Of a stretch of DNA of 64,000 bases, positions 17,453 to 27,533 are shown piece after piece; the first letter of the stretch is position 1; the number at the start of each line of letters is the position of its first letter. Origin of the DNA: Methyloferula stellata AR4 (lineage in GTDB: Bacteria; Pseudomonadota; Alphaproteobacteria; Rhizobiales; Beijerinckiaceae); NCBI RefSeq assembly GCF_000385335.1, contig NZ_ARWA01000001.1, positions 310,001-374,000 on the forward strand. Reading direction: 5' to 3'. The position numbers and the translations under genes were made by a program. Under the pieces are notes generated by a model. The model was given only the letters and a program-made list of their open reading frames with translations. It had not been told where the DNA came from and did not search any database.

Positions 17453-19549
17453 ATGAACAGCCGTCTTCAAGCACAGCTCTCCTCGGCATTGCACCTTGCC
17501 CGCGGCGGCCTTCGATTGGCCGCGCCCTTCGTCGATCTTTGGGCACGGCTTTGTCTAGCCGAAGCTTTCTTTCTGTCAGGTCTGTTGAAGGTCGGAAATT
17601 GGCCGGCGGCGCTCGAACTCGCACGCTACGAATATCCCGTGAGCTGGCTCAACGCGGAGACCGCCTCGCTGCTCGGCGCCAGCATCGAAATAGCCGGGCC
17701 GATTTTTTTAGCCGTCGGTCTGCTCACGCGACCTGCCGCGATCGCCATATTGATCCTGTCGCTTGTCATTCAATTTTCCTATCGGCAGTTGGACGTCAAT
17801 CTGTTTTGGGCGGTTCTCTTTGGCTGGTATGCGGTGAATGGTGCCGGAGCCTTGTCTCTGGATCGGATGATGGCAAAAGGGCTGACGAACAGCCCCCTGC
17901 CATTGGCACCGCAGATTATCGCCGCGGCGGCATGGTGTGGACGGCGCGTCGGTCCTTGGTACGCGCTGGCGATGCGGCTTTGGTTGGCGGCTGCGGTCAT
18001 CGGCCTATCAGTGTCGCCCGCTTGGTTTCCCGTCGCGACCCTGTCCTCCCTACCGGGACCCATTGCGTGGCCAACAGCTTTCCTGCTCGTCATCGGCGCA
18101 GCGACGCCGCTGGTCGCCGGGCTGTTGCTGCTAAGCCTCTCCGGAATGTGGATGATGGGGGCAGCCGAGACCGCGAGCTTTTACGCGGCGCTTCTCTTCG
18201 CCATGCTGCTGGTTTTCGGTGCCGGACGGCTCTCCGTTGATCGCCTGATCTTCGACCATTTGCGCCGACCAGTGCCAAGGCCCGATGACGGCGAACCGCA
18301 TGTCGTAATCGTCGGCGCCGGATTTGGCGGCATGGCATGCGCTGCCAAATTGCGGAGCGAACGCGTACGGATCACGCTCATCGATCGCCGCAATTATCAC
18401 TTGTTCCAACCCTTGCTCTACCAAGTCGCAACCGCGAGCCTGTCGCCCGCTGATATAGCCGCACCAATTCGCGCCGTCTTCCGGGATGATGCCCGCGTGA
18501 GCGTGATCCGCGCGACAGTCACCGGGGTCGATCCCGCCAAGCAGATGGTCATCACCGATGGACGTACATTCAGCTACGACTATTTGGTGCTTGCGACCGG
18601 CGCCAGCCATGGTTATTTCGGCAATGATCGCTGGGCGCCGCATGCGCCCGGTCTCAAATTTATCGAAGATGCGCTCGCCATGCGCGGCCGGATTCTGGCC
18701 GCCTTCGAACAGGCGGAAACCACCGACGATGAGGCCGAGCGCCGTCGCCTTCTGACCTTTCTCATTTGCGGCGGCGGCCCGACCGGCGTCGAACTCGCGG
18801 GCGCGATCGCCGAACTCGCACGTCACGGCTTGGAGCGAGAATTCCGCCGTTTCGAACCGGCGACCGCGCGCATCATCCTGGTCCAGGCCGCACCGCGAAT
18901 CTTGCCGACCTTTCCGGAAAGCCTGTCGGCGCATGCGCAGCAATCATTGGAGCATCTCGGCGTCGAAGTGATGCTCAATAGCCGCGTCGAAGAGATCGAT
19001 CCGGCGGGCGCCGTGGTCACCGGCCAACGGATTCCAGCGGCGACAGTGCTCTGGGCGGCAGGCGTCGTCGCCTCGCCCGCCGCGGCTTGGCTCGACCAGC
19101 CGACTGATCAGGCCGGACGTCTCAAGGTCTCCGAAAATCTCTCCGTTCCCGCATGGCCGAATATATTCGGGATCGGTGACACGGCCTTGGCGCTGGCGTG
19201 GAACGGCGCGCCCGTGCCGGGCCTCGCTCCAGCCGCCAAACAGGCTGGAACCTATGTCGCGTCGGTCATTCGCGCGCGCATTCTTGGCTATAAGCCGCCG
19301 CCTCCCTTCCGCTACAAGCACCGCGGAAGCTTGGCGACCATTGGACGGCAGGCGGCCGTTGCCGATTTCGGCAGGATCAGGCTTTCCGGCGCCATTGCAT
19401 GGTGGTTATGGGGCGCCGTCCACATCTCTTTTTTGGCAGGCGTTCGCAATCGAATCTCGGTGGTGGTGGGATGGATCTGGTCCTATCTCACCTACCGGGT
19501 CGGCGTGCGGTTGATCACCGGCGATGTACCTACCAGCCGCCTGCCCTAG
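17453..19549 (+). CDS. DoxX / type II NADH dehydrogenase fusion
   Basis: 698 residues. The N-terminal part (about residues 20-160) is a DoxX-like four-helix membrane domain ([22 protein letters not shown] is characteristic), followed by further hydrophobic helices up to about residue 270. The C-terminal part is a pyridine nucleotide-disulfide oxidoreductase of the NDH-2 type, starting with the FAD-binding [17 protein letters not shown] near residue 282 and containing [19 protein letters not shown] for NADH and FGIGDTALA for FAD. It probably passes electrons from NADH to quinone without proton pumping. The start at 17453 is chosen over 17306 because DoxX homology begins there. It meets ppa tail to tail with a four-base overlap. 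Confidence 0.88.
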   Translation: MNSRLQAQLSSALHLARGGLRLAAPFVDLWARLCLAEAFFLSGLLKVGNWPAALELARYEYPVSWLNAETASLLGASIEIAGPIFLAVGLLTRPAAIAILILSLVIQFSYRQLDVNLFWAVLFGWYAVNGAGALSLDRMMAKGLTNSPLPLAPQIIAAAAWCGRRVGPWYALAMRLWLAAAVIGLSVSPAWFPVATLSSLPGPIAWPTAFLLVIGAATPLVAGLLLLSLSGMWMMGAAETASFYAALLFAMLLVFGAGRLSVDRLIFDHLRRPVPRPDDGEPHVVIVGAGFGGMACAAKLRSERVRITLIDRRNYHLFQPLLYQVATASLSPADIAAPIRAVFRDDARVSVIRATVTGVDPAKQMVITDGRTFSYDYLVLATGASHGYFGNDRWAPHAPGLKFIEDALAMRGRILAAFEQAETTDDEAERRRLLTFLICGGGPTGVELAGAIAELARHGLEREFRRFEPATARIILVQAAPRILPTFPESLSAHAQQSLEHLGVEVMLNSRVEEIDPAGAVVTGQRIPAATVLWAAGVVASPAAAWLDQPTDQAGRLKVSENLSVPAWPNIFGIGDTALALAWNGAPVPGLAPAAKQAGTYVASVIRARILGYKPPPPFRYKHRGSLATIGRQAAVADFGRIRLSGAIAWWLWGAVHISFLAGVRNRISVVVGWIWSYLTYRVGVRLITGDVPTSRLP

Positions 19550-20085
19550 CCGGCCGTGCTCTTCTTGGCGCGCTCGATCGAGGCAAGCACGATGTCGCGG
19601 GCTTCCTCGCATGATCCCCAGCGCAGGATCTTCACCCATTTGTTGGGTTCGAGATCCTTATAATGGGTGAAGAAATGCTCGATCTGCTGCAAGGTGATTT
19701 CCGGCAGATCCGTGTAATTCTGAATGCCTTCGTAGCGTCTCGTGAGTTTGGCGGAAGGCACCGCGAGAATTTTCTCGTCCTGCCCGGCTTCGTCCTGCAT
19801 GAGCAGCACGCCGACGACCCGGCAGCTCATGATCGCGCCCGGAATGATGGCGCGCGTATTGGCGACGATAACGTCGCAAGGATCGCCGTCATCCGACAAA
19901 GTATGCGGGATGAATCCATAATTTCCGGGGTAGCGCATCGCCGTATAAAGGAACCGGTCGACGACGAGCGCGCCGGCCTTCTTGTCCATTTCATATTTGA
20001 TGGGCTCGCCGCCGATCGGAACTTCAATGACAACATTGACGTCATGGGGCGGATTTGCGCCGATGGAGACGGCGTCGAGATCCAT
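19546..20085 (-). CDS. ppa: Inorganic pyrophosphatase (family I)
   Basis: 179 residues, the normal length for bacterial family I pyrophosphatase. It hydrolyses PPi to phosphate in the cytoplasm and so drives biosynthetic reactions. The metal-binding signature [10 protein letters not shown] is present, along with the substrate loops [10 protein letters not shown] and [14 protein letters not shown]. The start at 20085 has GGAG upstream. It overlaps the end of the DoxX/NDH-2 gene by four bases on the opposite strand. Confidence 0.95.
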   Translation of the reverse strand: MDLDAVSIGANPPHDVNVVIEVPIGGEPIKYEMDKKAGALVVDRFLYTAMRYPGNYGFIPHTLSDDGDPCDVIVANTRAIIPGAIMSCRVVGVLLMQDEAGQDEKILAVPSAKLTRRYEGIQNYTDLPEITLQQIEHFFTHYKDLEPNKWVKILRWGSCEEARDIVLASIERAKKSTAG

Positions 20086-20190
20086 GTTGAACTCCGCGAT
20101 TGGAAGGCCGCTGATGGACTGAAGACAGCCCAAGGCCTTGGACGTGAAAGGAGGGTATAAGGCAAGACAAATGGCTGCGTGGATCAACCT

Positions 20191-20697
20191 TTATTCGAAA
20201 GCAAAGGCAACACGCTCGCGCGTTTCTCCACCGAAACGTTCCTGGGTTTGGCGGACGATTTTGCCGCCGAGCTTGCGGTAGAAACCCATCGCCCTGTCAT
20301 TATCCGCCAAAGCCCAGACTACGGTCGAACCATAGCCGTGGTCGGCAAGATCCTGAAGGGCCACCTCGAACAATCTTTTGCCGAAGCCGAGGCCCTGAAA
20401 CTCAGGAGCAAGGTAAAGTTCGAAAATCTCTCCGGCATAAGGCATGGAACGAAGCCGGTTGCGCCCATAGCTCGCATAGCCCGCGATCGTCTCATCGAAA
20501 TCGAGGACCACGAGCCGCGATCCCCGCTTGATGGCCGAGAGCCACCAATGCGGGCCGCGCCGCGCGACCATCTTCTCCAGCTCGCGGCCGGGGATGACGC
20601 CGAGATAGGCCTCGCGCCAAGCAGCGTCATGGACCTCCGCGATGCCTTCGGCATCGGTCTCGCGTGCTGTCCTGATCGTTACGAGCGTCTTGACCAT
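20191..20697 (-). CDS. GNAT-family N-acetyltransferase
   Basis: 168 residues with a full GNAT fold: N-terminal IRTARETDAEGIAEVHDAAW, the central strand EIFELYLAPEFQG and the acetyl-CoA pyrophosphate loop GLGFGKRLF, then the C-terminal NDRAMGFYRKLGGKIV. The substrate cannot be told. It lies just upstream of ppa on the same strand with a gap of about 105 bp. Confidence 0.85.
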   Translation of the reverse strand: MVKTLVTIRTARETDAEGIAEVHDAAWREAYLGVIPGRELEKMVARRGPHWWLSAIKRGSRLVVLDFDETIAGYASYGRNRLRSMPYAGEIFELYLAPEFQGLGFGKRLFEVALQDLADHGYGSTVVWALADNDRAMGFYRKLGGKIVRQTQERFGGETRERVAFAFE

Positions 20698-20997
20698 GAG
20701 CTGATGTTAGGACTGCTTCGTCCAAACCCGCAAGAGTTTCTTGCGTCACACTTTGGTTTAAACGGCCAGGATTTGGCGTCAAAACGCGAGACGGATCGTC
20801 GCGCCTCCAAAGCGCGCGTAAAGAACATGCAAATTTCGTTACTTTAGTACCATCACGCCTGCGACTTGAGCATGACGCAGGAAAGGCGCAAAATTTTTTA
20901 AAGACAACATCATGGCCCGATGCCGGCAGACATGCGCCGGAGTTTTCTTTTCAATGTGAAATAATTGCAATGCGAATAGAGGACACTTGAGCAACCG

Positions 20998-22782
20998 ATG
21001 ATCGCCACAAAGACGAAAGCTTCGGTCTCTTCGACCGAATCGCTTGCCATGATCGGGCGGCTTTTTGCCGATCATGCGCGCGCCCATGTTGCGGCCTATC
21101 TCGTCTCGGTCCTGCTCATGGCGGTGGCCGCCGCGGCGACCGCGCTATCAGCCTTTCTGCTAAAGCCCGTGCTTAACTACATGTCGGCGCCCGACGGCTT
21201 TGCCGAGCTCAAACTTCTGTCGCTTGCGATCGCCGGTCTGTTTTTGCTGCGCGGCGCCGCGACCTACGGCTATCTCGTGCTTCTCGCCCGGACCGGCAAT
21301 AGAATCGTGGCGAGCGTTCAGACGCGCCTCTTCGCGCATTTGATTTACCAAGATCTTCGATTTCTCCAAAACAACCGGTCCGGCGACTTCCTGGCGCGTC
21401 TTTCGATCGCCGCCAATGGCATCAGGGACACGTTGCAGGTGCTGATCACGAGCGCCGGCCGCGACGCGCTGACTTTGTTCGGACTCGTGATCGTCATGAT
21501 CGTGCAGGACCCGGCGCTCTCCCTCGTCGCGCTCGCTTTGATGCCGGTCGGCGCCTATTGGCTCGGCCGGCTGATTCAACGCGTGCGCACCTTCGCGCGG
21601 CGGTCCTTCGACGGCACGGCAAAGATCATGTTTGCCATGCAGGAGGCCATGCTCGGGATCCGGGTCGTCAAGAGCTTCGGCCTTGAAGCGCTCATGATCA
21701 AGCGCATGACGGGCGCGGTCGAAGAGGTCGTGACGGCGGCGAGCCGCATGGCCGCGGGCATGGCGATTTCGAGCCCGATCGCCGATATATTCGGCGGTCT
21801 GGCCATCGCGTCCGTCATTCTTTACGGAGGCTGGCGCGTGAGGACTGGCGGCGCCGACGCGGGATCTTTCTTTTCCTTCATCGCCGCGCTTTTGATGGCC
21901 TATGAGCCAGCCAAGCGACTGGCGAAACTCCATCTCGAAATTCAAAACGGTCTCGTCAGCGCCAAACTCGTCTACGATCTCCTCGACGAAGAAGCACCCG
22001 AAGCGCGTCAATCGGGACGCCCGCCGCTGAACGTAGGCAAGGGCCGCATCGCCTTCGAAAAAGTCCATTTCGCCTATCGTCCGGACGAACCCGTGCTGGA
22101 TCAATTGGACTTCGTCGCCATACCGCAAGCGACGACCGCGCTCGTCGGCGTGTCGGGTTGCGGCAAGTCGACCATGATCCATCTGATGCAGCGTTTCTTC
22201 GATCCCTCCGCAGGCCGGATTACGATCGACGGACAGAATATAGCCGATATCGATCTCGCCTCGCTGCGCTCGAAGATCGCAACCGTCAGCCAGGACGTGT
22301 TTTTATTCCATGCGACCATTGCCGAAAATATCGCGCTCGGCCGCGCCGGCGCCACGCAAGATGAGATCGTCACCGCGGCGAAACAGGCCAATGCGCATGA
22401 GTTCATCCTGTCTTTCGCGGACGGCTACGACACGAATGTTGGCGAACTCGGGACACAACTGTCGGCAGGCCAGCGCCAGCGCATTTCGATCGCCCGTGCG
22501 ATTTTGAAAGATGCGCCGATCCTTTTGCTCGACGAACCGACGGCATCGCTCGATGCCGAATCCGAGCGCGAGGTTCAAAAAGCGCTCGATCACTTGCGCC
22601 GCGGCCGCACGACCGTGGTCGTCGCGCATCGGCTGCAGACGATCATCGATGCCGCTTGCATTTGCGTCATCGAATCCGGCCGCGTCAGCGAATCGGGCAC
22701 CCATGCCGAGCTGATCGAAAGGGGCGGTCTTTATGCGGCCTTCTTCGAAAACGGCATCAAAACCGTCCCCGTCACGCCTTAA
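20998..22782 (+). CDS. ABC transporter permease/ATPase, MsbA-like
   Basis: 594 residues, a half-transporter with an N-terminal six-helix membrane domain (about residues 20-320) and a C-terminal ATPase. Walker A (GVSGCGKST), the ABC signature (LSAGQRQRISIARA), Walker B (ILLLDEPTA) and the switch histidine (VVAHR) are all intact. Such proteins dimerise in the inner membrane to flip lipid A-core or related lipids, or export drugs or peptides. The convergent O-antigen-ligase-like gene that overlaps its last four bases makes a lipid/polysaccharide role plausible. Confidence 0.88.
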   Translation: MIATKTKASVSSTESLAMIGRLFADHARAHVAAYLVSVLLMAVAAAATALSAFLLKPVLNYMSAPDGFAELKLLSLAIAGLFLLRGAATYGYLVLLARTGNRIVASVQTRLFAHLIYQDLRFLQNNRSGDFLARLSIAANGIRDTLQVLITSAGRDALTLFGLVIVMIVQDPALSLVALALMPVGAYWLGRLIQRVRTFARRSFDGTAKIMFAMQEAMLGIRVVKSFGLEALMIKRMTGAVEEVVTAASRMAAGMAISSPIADIFGGLAIASVILYGGWRVRTGGADAGSFFSFIAALLMAYEPAKRLAKLHLEIQNGLVSAKLVYDLLDEEAPEARQSGRPPLNVGKGRIAFEKVHFAYRPDEPVLDQLDFVAIPQATTALVGVSGCGKSTMIHLMQRFFDPSAGRITIDGQNIADIDLASLRSKIATVSQDVFLFHATIAENIALGRAGATQDEIVTAAKQANAHEFILSFADGYDTNVGELGTQLSAGQRQRISIARAILKDAPILLLDEPTASLDAESEREVQKALDHLRRGRTTVVVAHRLQTIIDAACICVIESGRVSESGTHAELIERGGLYAAFFENGIKTVPVTP

Positions 22783-24011
22783 GATATATGCTCGATTTGC
22801 TCGGCTTCGACAGTCTGCGCAAGGAGCCGTTTGCCGCGATGCGAGCCTTTGACAAGGCAGGCAAAGGCAAGCGTATCGACGGCAACGAGCGTCACCCACC
22901 AGATCTGTTCCGTCGCCAGGCCGAAGACCGCGATGGTCAATCCAGCCACGAGGCCCGCAATAAGCGCCGGCGCGACATTGGCGGGCGTGCGGCCGGCCGC
23001 GGAAAAAGCGAAAAGAATGAGAGCCGCGAAAGCCCAGGCGCCGACGATTCCAAGATCGTACCAGATCTCGAACATGAGGCTTGTCGGAGTTTCGGCCGGA
23101 AGATAGCCCATGGTCACGCCGCCCGCCGCCATGACAAGGCCATGCCCGGTGATGACGCGCGGCCATTCATTCGCCATCAGATCCGCCCAGACGATCATCG
23201 GCGACGCCAAGCTCTCCGCGAAGCCAGTTGCATTGACGAGAAATCGCGTGAGGAATGCCCAAACCGGCGCCGCCGCAAAGAGTGCCGCGAAAACCACCGC
23301 CGCGACGCGCGCCGTCCAGACTGGCTGAGACATCGCGCCGGCGAAAGTCAAGGCGCCGATGGCCATGGCCATCAGGGAAATCCGCGCCCAGGCGCCGATG
23401 ACGGCGACAGCGACGAGGATCGCAAGCGCGCCGGCCGTCATCCAGCGCTCGCGCAGACTCAAGACGCCGAGCGCCGGCCAGATCAAAAGCACGAGGGTGA
23501 TGACCGAGCGCTGCAAAAGCGAGGTTTCGATATCGGAGCCGCCTTTGAAATTGGCGACGCCCACCAGAATCAGGATAAGGGTCGCAAGCACCGTGGCGAA
23601 AAGCCCGATCGGGATGAGATTGAGATTGGACACTTTGGTCCGATCCGGCAGGCAAGAGGCGGCGAGTGCCACGAGCAGGCCAAGGCCAAAGGTCTTGAAG
23701 AAACGTTCGCCCGCGGGCAATGGGAAGACCGTCCAAGCCAGGGACAGACAAGACCAGAAGGCGATGAAAAGCGCGAGCGCTCCCAGCGGAGACCGCAGCG
23801 CCTGAAGCAAACGCGCAACGCCATTATCTCCGCGCAGCACCGCCGCGATCAGGATGAGCACCGCGCCGACCGGCATCAGAGAATAAAGCGCCTGAATCGA
23901 AAACAGCCCGGCGCAAGGCGTGACGATCACGAGAACCGCGAGACCCAGCCGATTGAGGAGCTTGGCCGCCTCAGCGGCCGGGTCGTCGAAAGAACGGCTG
24001 ACTGCGGACAT
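22779..24011 (-). CDS. O-antigen ligase-like multi-pass membrane protein
   Basis: 410 residues with roughly ten to twelve hydrophobic helices and a larger soluble loop in the second half, the layout of the Wzy/WaaL O-antigen ligase/polymerase family. VITGHGLVMAAGGVTMGYLP is near the place of the usual conserved motif (GxGxxxx...). The last helices end in a short basic tail. It presumably acts on surface polysaccharide in the inner membrane. Its 3' end overlaps the MsbA-like gene by four bases. Precise activity (ligase or polymerase) cannot be told. Confidence 0.75.
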   Translation of the reverse strand: MSAVSRSFDDPAAEAAKLLNRLGLAVLVIVTPCAGLFSIQALYSLMPVGAVLILIAAVLRGDNGVARLLQALRSPLGALALFIAFWSCLSLAWTVFPLPAGERFFKTFGLGLLVALAASCLPDRTKVSNLNLIPIGLFATVLATLILILVGVANFKGGSDIETSLLQRSVITLVLLIWPALGVLSLRERWMTAGALAILVAVAVIGAWARISLMAMAIGALTFAGAMSQPVWTARVAAVVFAALFAAAPVWAFLTRFLVNATGFAESLASPMIVWADLMANEWPRVITGHGLVMAAGGVTMGYLPAETPTSLMFEIWYDLGIVGAWAFAALILFAFSAAGRTPANVAPALIAGLVAGLTIAVFGLATEQIWWVTLVAVDTLAFACLVKGSHRGKRLLAQTVEAEQIEHIS

Positions 24012-24164
24012 GTCGGCATGATCTCAATGCGAGGCGAAAACGCCCGGCAACCTTTCAGAACTCATATTAACCTTCATAAGTTCGTCCGGCTGTGTGGCTT
24101 CAGCCACAGTTTCGAACCGAATGGCGCCCCTGTCTCCGCGCCATTTCGTCACCGCCCTTCAGGT

Positions 24165-24932
24165 CTAGCTGGCCGCGATGGAATTTCCGCCGTCGATGAT
24201 GATCGTCTGGCCCGTCACGAATTGGCCTGCCGGCGAGGCCAGGAAAACGGCGGCGCCCGCGATATCCTCCGGCATGCCGATGCGGCGCAGCGGCGTATGC
24301 TGGAGCGTTGCCTGATAGATCGCCGGATCGCTCCAAAGCGCCCGCGCGAAATCCGTGTGGACAAGTCCCGGCGCGATGCAATTGGCTCTGATGTTACGCG
24401 CGCCCCATTCGACGGCGATATTGCGGGCGAGCTGCTGCTCGGCGGCTTTCGAAAGCGCATAGACACCCAATCTGTCGTGGCCCCGAAAGCCGGCGATCGA
24501 GGATATGATGATGATCGATCCGCCGCCATGTTCGGCCATATGTGGAAGCACATCGGCACAAAGCCGGAAATGGCTGCGCAGATTGACGGCCATCGTCTTG
24601 TCGAAATCGGCGTCGGAAATTTCGGCGCTCGGCCCGAAATGCGGATTGATCGATGCACAGCAGACGAGGATGTCGATGCGGCCCCACCGGCGCAAGGCCG
24701 TCTCGACCAAGGCTTTGAGCGCGGCTTGATCGGCGATATCGCAAGCCTGCGTCAGAGCCTCCCCGCCTTGCGCCTTGATCTGATCGGCGACCTCCTCGCA
24801 GGCTGCAAGCTTCCGGCTCGAGACAACGATCTTCGCGCCATGCTCGGCCATGCGAAGGGCAATGGCGCGGCCGATGCCGCGGCTCGAGCCGGTGATTAAG
24901 GCCACTTTGCCGGTGAGATCGAAAAGCGTCAC
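24165..24932 (-). CDS. SDR-family NAD(P)-dependent oxidoreductase
   Basis: 255 residues, a classical short-chain dehydrogenase/reductase. The cofactor motif TGSSRGIGRAIAL, the active-site Ser segment IIIISSIAGF, the catalytic YALSKAA (YxxxK) and the C-terminal DGGNSI are all visible. The start is a GTG. It lies 24 bp after the histidine kinase stop codon on the same strand and may be co-transcribed with it. The substrate is not known. Confidence 0.88.
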   Translation of the reverse strand: MTLFDLTGKVALITGSSRGIGRAIALRMAEHGAKIVVSSRKLAACEEVADQIKAQGGEALTQACDIADQAALKALVETALRRWGRIDILVCCASINPHFGPSAEISDADFDKTMAVNLRSHFRLCADVLPHMAEHGGGSIIIISSIAGFRGHDRLGVYALSKAAEQQLARNIAVEWGARNIRANCIAPGLVHTDFARALWSDPAIYQATLQHTPLRRIGMPEDIAGAAVFLASPAGQFVTGQTIIIDGGNSIAAS

Positions 24933-24956
24933 GGCATGCCTGCGGATAAAAGCTGT

Positions 24957-27152
24957 TTAAAGGACAAGGCGAACCTTCTGTGCCAATTCCTCGTGCGTGA
25001 AAGGCTTGACGAGAAGCTCGACGCCTTCGTCCAGACGGTCATTGTGCATGATGGCCTGGCGCGCATAGCCACTTGCAAAAAGCGTCTTGAGATCGGGCCG
25101 CAAGATCAAAGCCTGCTTGGCGAGTTCGCGCCCGTTCAGTCCCGGAAGGCCTATATCCGTCAAAAGCAGGATTATGGTTTGATCCCGCCGCAAAATATCG
25201 AGCGCTTCCGTTGCATTCCGGGCTTCGCGCACGGCATGGCCGAGATCGATCAAAATCTCGACCATATAGGCGCGCACGTCGTCCTCGTCTTCGACCACAA
25301 GAATCACGCTGCCCGCATCGGCTTTGGTCTTTTCGGCCAAGGACGCAGGTCTTAACACGGCGGGCTCATCGGCCACCGCGCGCGGCAGATAGATTCTAAC
25401 CGTGGTGCCATGTCCAAGTTCGCTTTCAAGCGCGGCTTTCCCGCCGGTCTGCTTCAGAAAGCCATAGACTTGGCTCAAGCCCAATCCAGTGCCTTGCCCG
25501 ATGGGTTTCGTGGTGAAGAAAGGCTCGAAGACCCTGTCGAGCACGTGCTTGGCTATGCCTTTGCCCGTGTCGCTGATCGAAACAAGTACATAACCACCGC
25601 TCTCTATGTCCAATTGCGCGGAGGTCTCGGCATCGACCACGACGTTATGGGCTTCGATCAGCAGCCGGCCTTTGCCTTCCATGGCGTCGCGCGCATTGAT
25701 CGCAATATTGAGGATCGCATTGTCGAGCTGATTGACATCGACGAAGGCTCGCCAGAGGCCATCTGCAACCATGGTCTTGATCTCGATGTTCTCGCCGAGC
25801 GTGCGGCAGAGAAGCTCCAGCATGGAGTCCAAAAGCTGCACGATATCCGTGGGTTTCGGGTCGAGCGGCTGGCGCCGCGAAAAGGCAAGCAGATGCTGGG
25901 TCAGCATCGCGCCGCGCTTGGCGGCTTCGAAAGCGCTCTTCGCCCAGCGCGGCAGACGCGGATCGGCACTGCCTATATGCTTTATCAAAAGTTCGAGATT
26001 GCCCATCACGGCCGTCAGAAGATTGTTGAAATCATGCGCGATGCCGCCGGTGAGCTGGCCGATGGCTTCGAGCTTCTGGGCCTGGCGCAATTGTTCTTCG
26101 ACCTCGATCCGCGCCGCCTCGGCCGCGCCGCGCTGCTGCATCGCAATATGCAAAGCCTCATAGGCCGCGAACTGCCGCGCGAGCAGCCAGAGGCTCAAAA
26201 TAACCGCGGTGATACAGAGAATGGCACTCGCAACGATGAGCGTCGCGACATGCCGCCAATCTTTCAATATTTCGTCGAAGGTCTGCCCCACGGTCACGAC
26301 GACGGGGAATTGTTTCGCGGTAATGGTCGCGAAAAGCCGCGCCAGACCATCACCGGAAGAATGTTCGACGCTATAGGTCTGCGGGACGCCAAGATGCGGC
26401 CGCCCGGCGATGACATTGCTTCTAAAGCTGCGCGCGCCGCCGACCACAGGCGGATAGCGGGCGAGAAGCGTACCGTCCTCGCGCCACAGGGCGACGGCGG
26501 CGCCATCGCCGATTTCAAGCGCCTTATAAAGGTTTTCGAAATAGCCGACATCGATCGAACCGCGGATCAAGCCGAGGAATGTCCCGTCGGGCGCGCTCAC
26601 CCGCCTTACGAGAAACATGCTCCATGTCTGCGCCCCGCGCGTCGGCGCAAGATCGGCGAGAAAGGGCGCGTCTGCCGGAGCCCCGCGCATCGCTTCGAAA
26701 TAATCCCGGCCGGACACATTGATCGCGGGGTTCAAGTCGTCGCGCGATGAATTGATGAGATGCCCGTCCGCACCGATCAGCGCGACGGCCTGGATCTGCG
26801 GAATGCCGGTGATCTTCGAACGCAAAAGCTCGTGCGTCTCCTGGCCGCTTTGGGTGCGCACATAATCCTCGACAGTCGTTACACCATCGGCTGCGATTTT
26901 CTCCTGCAGATTGCGCAAGACGAGATCGACGCTTTGCAAGGCGCGTTCGGTTTCCTCGACAAGAAGGACGTCGAGCGTGATCAATTCGCGCTTCGCGGCG
27001 CGGATTTCCTGGGTGCGCAACTGCCAAATCACCAATGCCGTCGCGGCGCATAGCGCCAAGACGACCACGACACCGGCCAGAAGCAGGATGCGGCGCGGCC
27101 GGACGGCCAGGGGACGTCCGTCGATCCGTTCGGGTTCCGAGCCAATGGGCAC
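24957..27152 (-). CDS. Hybrid sensor histidine kinase with dCache domain and C-terminal receiver
   Basis: 731 residues. A transmembrane helix (about 21-45), an extracytoplasmic dCache-like sensor domain (about 60-290, with YFEAMRG and FLVRRVSAPDGTFLGLI), a second helix (about 303-326), a HisKA domain with phospho-acceptor His373 in GGIAHDFNNLL, an HATPase domain (NAINARDAMEGKG-like N box, DTGKGI and GQGTGLGLS G boxes) and a receiver domain (about 616-731) with Asp666 in LLTDIGLPGLNG. No separate DNA-binding response regulator is adjacent. The signal may be a small molecule bound by the Cache domain. An SDR gene follows after 24 bp. Confidence 0.9.
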   Translation of the reverse strand: MPIGSEPERIDGRPLAVRPRRILLLAGVVVVLALCAATALVIWQLRTQEIRAAKRELITLDVLLVEETERALQSVDLVLRNLQEKIAADGVTTVEDYVRTQSGQETHELLRSKITGIPQIQAVALIGADGHLINSSRDDLNPAINVSGRDYFEAMRGAPADAPFLADLAPTRGAQTWSMFLVRRVSAPDGTFLGLIRGSIDVGYFENLYKALEIGDGAAVALWREDGTLLARYPPVVGGARSFRSNVIAGRPHLGVPQTYSVEHSSGDGLARLFATITAKQFPVVVTVGQTFDEILKDWRHVATLIVASAILCITAVILSLWLLARQFAAYEALHIAMQQRGAAEAARIEVEEQLRQAQKLEAIGQLTGGIAHDFNNLLTAVMGNLELLIKHIGSADPRLPRWAKSAFEAAKRGAMLTQHLLAFSRRQPLDPKPTDIVQLLDSMLELLCRTLGENIEIKTMVADGLWRAFVDVNQLDNAILNIAINARDAMEGKGRLLIEAHNVVVDAETSAQLDIESGGYVLVSISDTGKGIAKHVLDRVFEPFFTTKPIGQGTGLGLSQVYGFLKQTGGKAALESELGHGTTVRIYLPRAVADEPAVLRPASLAEKTKADAGSVILVVEDEDDVRAYMVEILIDLGHAVREARNATEALDILRRDQTIILLLTDIGLPGLNGRELAKQALILRPDLKTLFASGYARQAIMHNDRLDEGVELLVKPFTHEELAQKVRLVL

Positions 27153-27230
27153 GTGTCTTTGGTCCGCCTTTTATGGCTGCCGCTTTGGGCATGACCTCAA
27201 CACTAGAGCAAGTTGTCAAGTCTGCAACGC

Positions 27231-27455
27231 TCAACCGGCTCCAGGATCGACTTTGCCGCCGCGTTTGGCTTTGCTGGAAAAAAGGCCGGAGCCCGGCGTC
27301 GCCGCCTCGTTAATAAGATCGGCGCGGGCATGCGGCCCTTCCGCCGGCCATTCGGTCTCGCTGCGCGTTTGCGGCGCGGCAGCCGGTTTTCGCGCGGGCG
27401 CCCCCCGCGGCGGGACTGATCTCGCAGCTTTCGCCTTGTCCATGAGCTTTACCAT
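27231..27455 (-). CDS. Small hypothetical protein, Pro/Ala/Arg-rich
   Basis: 74 residues from an ATG with a good GGAGG upstream. The sequence is basic and low in hydrophobic residues (MVKLMDKAKAARSVPPRGAP and a GSGLFSSKAKRGGK tail), so it is probably disordered. No domain is recognised. The good ribosome-binding site is the main reason to keep it; it could still be spurious. Confidence 0.45.
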   Translation of the reverse strand: MVKLMDKAKAARSVPPRGAPARKPAAAPQTRSETEWPAEGPHARADLINEAATPGSGLFSSKAKRGGKVDPGAG

Positions 27456-27533
27456 GCGGCCCTCCTCGCGTTGGTCCACTGTAACAACTAAGCGAGACAG
27501 ACTTGGTTGCGCGATTGCCTCAAAACGCAGCCA

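Noticed and set aside
22656-24899. Plus-strand 747-codon open frame across the O-antigen ligase and SDR genes
   Set aside because: Extremely charged and low-complexity. It overlaps well-supported genes on the minus strand.
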